A stretch of DNA of 17,578 bases from an uncultured Clostridium sp. (GTDB lineage: Bacteria; Bacillota; Clostridia; Clostridiales; Clostridiaceae). Under the pieces are notes generated by a model that worked only from the letters and a program-made list of their open reading frames with translations, had not been told where the DNA came from and did not search any database. Shown here one piece after another: positions 13,761 through 17,578 of this stretch; within the stretch, counting starts at the first letter, position 1, and each line of letters starts with the position of its first letter. A program made the position numbers and the translations under genes. The DNA is taken from the NCBI RefSeq assembly GCF_937920395.1, contig NZ_CALEVF010000360.1, positions 1 to 17,578 of the forward strand, given 5' to 3'.

Positions 13761-14438
13761 ATGAAAGCAAAATCGTATAAGTTTAAGTTAATAACTTTTG
13801 TCATTATTTGTGCGGTGGCAGCAGCAATAGTAGTTAATGTCAAGATGAAAAACAGTAATGTTATTAAAATAAGTAATAAAACTGAAGTAAATGATTATAA
13901 AAGTAAAGAGATCAAAAAGCAACAATTACAAGAAACTGTTAATAAAAAACAGGCAGATTTAGAAAAGAAATGGAAGATAGGATATGATCAGTTTTTTGCA
14001 CATAAATATGTGGAAGCTATTAAAACGGAAAATCAAGTTTTAAAGGAGGATTCTAAATTCTATAAAGCATACAATGTAAAAGGAATTGCATTAGCCTATA
14101 GTGGAGATTTTAAAGGAGGTATGCAACAAATCGATAACGCCTTAAGATTGGAACCTAATTATGGATATGCAAGATTTAATAAAGCACTAACTTATGAACT
14201 GTTCGGGGATTACACTAACGCTGTTACATGGTATAAAAAAGATTTGGAAGTGGAAAAATATGACTGGAGTTATTATGGTATAGCAAGCATTTATGGAAGA
14301 AAAGGAGATATTAATAACACAGTGAAGTATTTGAAACTAGCCATTGATATTAATAAAAACATTAAAAACCAAGCGAAAAATGAAAAAGACTTTGATAATG
14401 TAAAACAATACAAACAATTTAAGCAATTAATAGGGTAA
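13761..14438 (+). CDS. Membrane-anchored TPR repeat protein
   Basis: 225 residues from ATG at 13761, which has GAAGGTGG six bases upstream; an in-frame GTG at 13752 lies within that site. One N-terminal membrane segment (about residues 9-27, KLITFVIICAVAAAIVVNV) is preceded by lysines, so the rest faces outside. Residues 35-70 are charged and glutamine/lysine-rich, probably coiled (KEIKKQQLQETVNKKQADLE). At least three tetratricopeptide-like units follow (about 72-200): KAYNVKGIALAYSGDFKGGM, then ARFNKALTYELFGDYTNAVT, then YYGIASIYGRKGDINNTVKY, each with the small-residue and A-x3-Y/G spacing of TPRs. Such repeats bind other proteins. The partner is unknown; the gene is near envelope genes and precedes the 56-residue gene on the same strand by 161 bases. 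Confidence 0.8.
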   Translation: MKAKSYKFKLITFVIICAVAAAIVVNVKMKNSNVIKISNKTEVNDYKSKEIKKQQLQETVNKKQADLEKKWKIGYDQFFAHKYVEAIKTENQVLKEDSKFYKAYNVKGIALAYSGDFKGGMQQIDNALRLEPNYGYARFNKALTYELFGDYTNAVTWYKKDLEVEKYDWSYYGIASIYGRKGDINNTVKYLKLAIDINKNIKNQAKNEKDFDNVKQYKQFKQLIG

Positions 14439-14459
14439 TAGAATCTCTTTTGGTACTAG

Positions 14460-14488
14460 TCAAAGGGAAGTTTGTGGGGTATAATAAA
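14460..14488 (+). promoter_or_regulatory. Candidate promoter of the 56-residue gene
   Basis: TAGTCA, 17-base spacer, TATAAT (TATAAT at about 14481-14486), about 110 bases before the ATG at 14600. Confidence 0.4.
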
Positions 14489-14599
14489 TCAGTAAAATAA
14501 CGAGATATACTTTGGAAATATTTATTGTAAATATTAATTTAGGATCATCAAAATAAAATATTTAATGATATAAAAAAACAAAAGAAGAGAGGGTAAAAC

Positions 14600-14770
14600 A
14601 TGAAAAACGATATAAATAAAAATATGGAAATAATGAAAAAAGTTATTGAAGAAAAAAAAGCAAAATCTTCTATGCAAAAAAATAATAGGAGAGCATCAAT
14701 ACACGGATCACAAAGCGCATCGTCAGGTAATGGTGGAGGTTTAGTTGGTAAAAATAACAGGGGACAATAA
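14600..14770 (+). CDS. Small 56-residue hypothetical protein
   Basis: A short gene with full signals: GAGAGGG (14587-14593) seven bases before ATG 14600, TAA at 14768-14770 and a terminator whose stem overlaps the stop codon. The N-terminal half is a lysine/glutamate-rich amphipathic helix (NMEIMKKVIEEKKAKSSMQK), the middle is basic (NNRRAS) and the C-terminus is a flexible serine/glycine stretch (GSQSASSGNGGGLVG) ending KNNRGQ. There is no signal peptide or membrane segment, so probably cytosolic. It is not a SASP, ribosomal protein or toxin that I recognise. The clean expression signals make it likely real. Confidence 0.7.
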   Translation: MKNDINKNMEIMKKVIEEKKAKSSMQKNNRRASIHGSQSASSGNGGGLVGKNNRGQ

Positions 14771-14788
14771 GTTCCCTGTTATTTTTTT
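14753..14788 (+). terminator. Terminator of the 56-residue gene
   Basis: Stem AATAACAGGGGA (14753-14764) / TTCCCTGTTATT (14772-14783; one mismatch next to the loop) followed by T7. The 5' arm lies inside the coding sequence. Confidence 0.9.
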
Positions 14789-14888
14789 GTTTATGTTTTG
14801 TTCTTAATAAATATCTAATAATTTTTCATGAAAAATAATAAAAATAAGTGCTTTTAAATATTGTGATAGTAAAAAATTTATATATTTG

Positions 14889-15041
14889 ATATAATTACAA
14901 ATATATAAATAAGATTACATTATTTGCTTAAATGTTTAAGATAACTTCGATAATATTAATAATGTGTGTTTTAAATATTTTATGAGTGTAATTAATAAAG
15001 TGAAATAGTTATGAATATTTGAAGTACATAGGAGGTGTAAG
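14889..15041 (+). promoter_or_regulatory. Probable promoter and leader of the deacetylase gene
   Basis: TGATATAAT (14887-14895) is an extended -10 element without a good -35. The leader of about 140 bases that follows is AT-rich with no clear fold. The stretch from 14789 to 15041 holds no gene. Confidence 0.35.
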
Positions 15042-15899
15042 TTGAAAAATAAAATTATATATTTAATTATTATTGCTCTAGTCGTAGTAGGAACAGCCTC
15101 ATTTTTGATTTTTAATAAATTCAATAAAACATCTACCGTACAACCTATAACGAAGCAAACCAATAATATAACGAAGCAAACTAATAATATAAAGAAGAAA
15201 TCACTCGCAATTACAGTGAAAGTTGCACTGCCAAAGATTCCAGTTTTAATGTATCACTCTGTTACGACAGATAAATCTAATAAGAATGAACTTAAAATAA
15301 GTCAGGCAAAGCTTAAAGCACAACTAGATTATTTAAAGGCTAATAAATATAACACAATATCTTTAGACCAGCTATATAGTCATATGTCAAAACGAACAGC
15401 ATTGCCAACTAAACCTATAATAATAACATTCGATGATGGTTATGTTGATAATTACACATTGGCCTATCCACTTTTGAAAGCAAATAATCAGAAAGCTACA
15501 GTATTTATGATAGTTAATTGTATAAACACTGGAAATTATTTAACATCTAAGCAATTATTAGAAATGAATAAAAACAATTTCAAAGTAGAAAGTCACACAA
15601 ATAACCATGAGGATTTATCTGAATTAACATATACTGAGCAAGTATCTACATTAAAAACATCCAAAATAGTACTAGAGAACTTATTAGGGAAAAAAGTTTT
15701 GTATGTAGCATATCCTAGTGGAAAATACAATAATTCTACTTCAAAAGCTGCACATGATGTTGGGTTTAATTTAGGCATTAGTACTGATAATGGATTTACT
15801 TCTGTATATGATAATTATTATACCATTAACAGGATTTATGTTAATGCCTTTTATAGTATGAGAAAGTTTCAATATAATTTAACCCACGAAATGAAATAA
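15042..15899 (+). CDS. Membrane-anchored polysaccharide deacetylase (NodB homology)
   Basis: 285 residues from TTG 15042, with AGGAGGTG (15031-15038) before it. An N-terminal anchor (residues 4-24) is followed by a Thr/Asn/Lys linker (25-60) that contains a tandem heptad TKQTNNI. The NodB domain runs from about 64: IPVLMYHSV (67-74), catalytic TFDDGY (129-134, D131 as general base and D132 as metal ligand), metal histidines H185 and H189 in SHTNNH, and YPSGKYN (224-230). This is the PgaB/IcaB-like branch (YHSV start, YPxGxYN), which removes N-acetyl groups from cell-wall or extracellular glycans. The substrate is unknown. A second deacetylase of a different branch converges on it 26 bases away. 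Confidence 0.88.
   Translation: MKNKIIYLIIIALVVVGTASFLIFNKFNKTSTVQPITKQTNNITKQTNNIKKKSLAITVKVALPKIPVLMYHSVTTDKSNKNELKISQAKLKAQLDYLKANKYNTISLDQLYSHMSKRTALPTKPIIITFDDGYVDNYTLAYPLLKANNQKATVFMIVNCINTGNYLTSKQLLEMNKNNFKVESHTNNHEDLSELTYTEQVSTLKTSKIVLENLLGKKVLYVAYPSGKYNNSTSKAAHDVGFNLGISTDNGFTSVYDNYYTINRIYVNAFYSMRKFQYNLTHEMK
15150..15191 (+). repeat. 21-bp tandem repeat in the deacetylase linker
   Basis: Two copies (15150-15170, 15171-15191) differing at one base, coding TKQTNNI twice in the flexible linker after the membrane anchor. Linker length could vary between strains. Confidence 0.85.
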
Positions 15900-15902
15900 A
15901 CA

Positions 15903-15930
15903 AAAAAGTTAGGAGGATATGTAACTTATT
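15903..15930. terminator. Weak hairpin between the convergent deacetylases
   Basis: AAGTTA / TAACTT with T-rich sequence on the plus side (ATTTTATT) and AAAAAA on the other (T-run on the minus strand). Only six paired bases; it may serve both genes. Confidence 0.35.
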
Positions 15931-16834
15931 TTATTGTTCTAAATTCATATCCTTGATCTTTTAAATATTCTATAATTTGAGGTAATGCTTTAGCTGTTTG
16001 TATTTTACCATAAGTATCATGCATCAATATAATTACTTTTGATTTTGTTCCAACCTCTTGCTTTAATATACTAAATAATTCAGCTGCACTTTTATTGTAT
16101 TTACCTGATGCATCTTTAATTTCAACATTCCAGTCTATACTAATAATATTTTTTTCCTTTAATTTTGCATCGAACTCTGGTAAATTTGGATCATTATAAT
16201 ATTCTCTAGACATATATCCGCCTGGTACTCTTAAAATCCTTGTACTAAAGGCTTGACCAAGAACATTTTTTAAAACATCATTATTTTTTTTCACATCGTT
16301 CATGAAAATGGGTACATTAATTTCGTTGTTAGGGAGTAATATATTGTTTCTATTATGAGAATAAGTATGATTACCTATTGCATTTCCTTCATTAAATTCA
16401 CGTTTTACAAGTTCTTTGCTCCTTTCATTTTCTTCTATATTTTCTCCAACCAAAAAAAATGTTGCTTTTACATTATTTTTTTTTAGAATATCTAGTATTT
16501 TCGGGGTAACAGTAGTAGATGGACCATCATCGAAGGTAAGAAATGCTATTTTAGTATAATCACTTTTTGCTTTGTAATTCAATATGGCACTTACCATTGT
16601 AGCATCATAACTATATTTTTCTCCTTCTTTATTTACGTTAAGATCTTTTGAAAATTTGTTACTGGTTTCAATATTATTTTTTAATGTGCCAATAACTGTA
16701 GAAGTAACTGTTGAAATTGCTTGCTTAGTGTTAACTTGTCCTTTAGCAAAATTTTTATAAATTATTATTGTACCTATTAAAATTAAAAAAAAACAGCTAG
16801 CTATTAAATGTATCTTCACTAATTTTTTATTCAT
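15926..16834 (-). CDS. Membrane-anchored peptidoglycan/polysaccharide deacetylase (PgdA-like)
   Basis: 302 residues from ATG 16834, which has GGAGTGG before it; an in-frame ATG at 16858 has none. There is an N-terminal membrane segment (about 8-27), a linker of 65 residues, then a complete NodB domain: FLTFDDGPST (98-107; D102 base, D103 metal), HTYSH (156-160; metal histidines), RVPGG (202-206), DWN (234-236) and LMHD (270-273). The five-motif set matches peptidoglycan N-acetylglucosamine deacetylases, zinc or cobalt enzymes acting outside the membrane that confer lysozyme resistance; in spore formers some act during cortex synthesis. Which role applies here is not visible. It is convergent with the other deacetylase, which belongs to another branch, so they are not recent duplicates. 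Confidence 0.9.
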   Translation of the reverse strand: MNKKLVKIHLIASCFFLILIGTIIIYKNFAKGQVNTKQAISTVTSTVIGTLKNNIETSNKFSKDLNVNKEGEKYSYDATMVSAILNYKAKSDYTKIAFLTFDDGPSTTVTPKILDILKKNNVKATFFLVGENIEENERSKELVKREFNEGNAIGNHTYSHNRNNILLPNNEINVPIFMNDVKKNNDVLKNVLGQAFSTRILRVPGGYMSREYYNDPNLPEFDAKLKEKNIISIDWNVEIKDASGKYNKSAAELFSILKQEVGTKSKVIILMHDTYGKIQTAKALPQIIEYLKDQGYEFRTIK

Positions 16835-17024
16835 ATTTACCACTCCATTAACTAACATTTATAATTGCGTTGTATATAGTATGACAATATTTATTATTGA
16901 AAATAGAAAGTTGTTATATCTATGTATATTAAAAAGATTAAAATTTATGTAATGGAATGAAAAATATTATATATTAACATATGAGATTACTTAGAAGAGT
17001 AAAAAGACAAGAAAGGGAGGGGTT

Positions 17025-17085
17025 AAAAAAATAAAATAATATAGCTAAAGGGAGTTCATTATGATGAACTCCCTTTAGCTATATT
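17025..17085 (-). terminator. Terminator of the lactate dehydrogenase gene
   Basis: A perfect 22-bp stem (17038-17059 / 17064-17085) with a 4-base loop, followed on the minus strand by ATTTTATTTTTTT. It lies 37 bases after the stop codon at 17122. The stretch 16835-17121 holds no credible gene. Confidence 0.9.
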
Positions 17086-17121
17086 AAAATATTTAATTAT
17101 GAACTAAGTAGAGCATAACAA

Positions 17122-17540
17122 TTATATTTTTGAATCTTTTATGATTGCCTTGAGTACCTTTGCAGATTCAACAAGTTGATTGTTTTCATCTTCATTGAGG
17201 TTAACTTGTAGTATTTTCTTTACTCCCTCTCTACCTAGAATTGTTGGAATTCCCATATAAACGTCATCTATTCCATATTCACCGTTTAGTAGGGCAGATA
17301 CTGTAAGAATAGAGTTTTCATTGCTTAATATTGCTTCAACTATTCTTTTTACGGCTAGTGCGACAGCATAATAGGTTGCACCTTTTTTTTCAAGAACTTT
17401 ATATCCTGCTCGTTTTACATCATTATGGATAGTAGACTTCATATCATAATTACATGTTTTAGAACTAATAGTACAGTACTCATCGATATTCATACCTGCA
17501 ATACTAGTTAAACTCCAAGTAGCTATCCCTATGTGTTAAG
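17122..17540 (-). pseudogene. ldh: L-lactate dehydrogenase, C-terminal part; probably broken
   Basis: The C-terminal catalytic domain of L-LDH is clear: ATWSLTSIAGMNIDEYC, then KKGATYYAVALAVKRIVEAI, then SALLNGEYGIDDVYMGIP and the final helix. The enzyme reduces pyruvate to lactate with NADH. The frame is open from about 17525 downwards; upstream of it a TAA interrupts, and the expected GEHGDSEIATWS is not present in one frame. CATAGGGATAGC in another frame would read HRDS, so a short deletion near the catalytic His (HGDS) plus other loss is the simplest reading. No LDH-like sequence is evident from about 17545 to 17578. With the window ending here the full state of the gene cannot be judged. 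An internal start at ATG 17493 would give only 123 residues without NAD domain. Confidence 0.7.
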
Positions 17541-17578
17541 ATAGTTGTCGTAGAGAGAAATATAGTATACTATACAGT

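Noticed and set aside
13661..13843. 60-codon minus-strand frame
   Set aside because: Covers the promoter and signal-anchor region of the TPR gene; no start signal.
14936..15163. 75-codon minus-strand frame
   Set aside because: Antisense to the leader and membrane anchor of the deacetylase; hydrophobicity is inherited from the opposite strand.
15150..15191. Tandem repeat as a CRISPR or VNTR array
   Set aside because: Only two adjacent copies without spacers, inside a coding linker.
15593..15778. 61-codon minus-strand frame
   Set aside because: Antisense to the deacetylase domain.
16981..17034. 17-codon basic peptide frame (starts MRLLRRVKRQ) on the plus strand
   Set aside because: No ribosome binding site before it; the GGGAGGGG inside it looks like a ribosome binding site but no gene follows, only the ldh terminator.

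Overview
The window is a very AT-rich stretch of a Bacillota chromosome, most likely a Clostridium (sensu stricto) species. The evidence is strong AGGAGG-type ribosome binding sites, several TTG starts, a T-box leader on a branched-chain amino acid transporter, a 2-enoate-reductase-type gene and many rho-independent terminators. The species cannot be fixed from the sequence. I see no rRNA, tRNA, CRISPR array, insertion sequence or phage gene.

Layout. 1-86: 3' end of a DAHP synthase gene. 160-3070: mostly a gene graveyard. It holds a 2-enoate reductase-type pseudogene facing an intact padR across a divergent region with two PadR-type boxes, an unidentified C-terminal fragment, and a decayed S-methylmethionine pair (mmuP, mmuM). 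3369-4243: two small genes of unusual type, a stefin/cystatin-like 88-residue protein and a 135-residue beta-rich protein, with a coding remnant between them. 4501-4902: a flavin split-barrel (PPOX-type) protein. 5145-6889: brnQ with an Ile-type T-box leader. 6935-8180: a marR-pirin pair with the same operator half-sites in front of both genes; marR is probably leaderless. 8251-10272: an Old Yellow Enzyme-like oxidoreductase divergent from hxlR, followed by a tautomerase. 10328-10884: a broken cysteine desulfidase (CyuA/UPF0597) gene next to an intact CdaR/PucR-type regulator with a probable CTG start. 12440-13615: cyclopropane fatty acid synthase. 13761-14770: a membrane-anchored TPR protein and a 56-residue protein. 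15042-16834: two convergent membrane-anchored polysaccharide deacetylases. 17122-17540: C-terminal part of L-lactate dehydrogenase, apparently broken upstream.

How it fits together. The intact genes form small self-contained units: regulator plus target (marR-pirin, hxlR-OYE-tautomerase), Ile-starvation control of brnQ, and envelope functions (CFA synthase, two deacetylases, TPR protein). Several catabolic or fermentative genes (2-enoate reductase, S-methylmethionine use, cysteine desulfidase, possibly lactate dehydrogenase) are decaying, mainly by multiple internal deletions that leave both gene ends recognisable. Regulators that may once have served them (padR, cdaR) are still intact.

I did not find a clear new multi-gene system. 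The most novel-looking item is the cystatin-like gene and its neighbour. The best-supported regulatory findings are the paired MarR operators and the paired PadR boxes.
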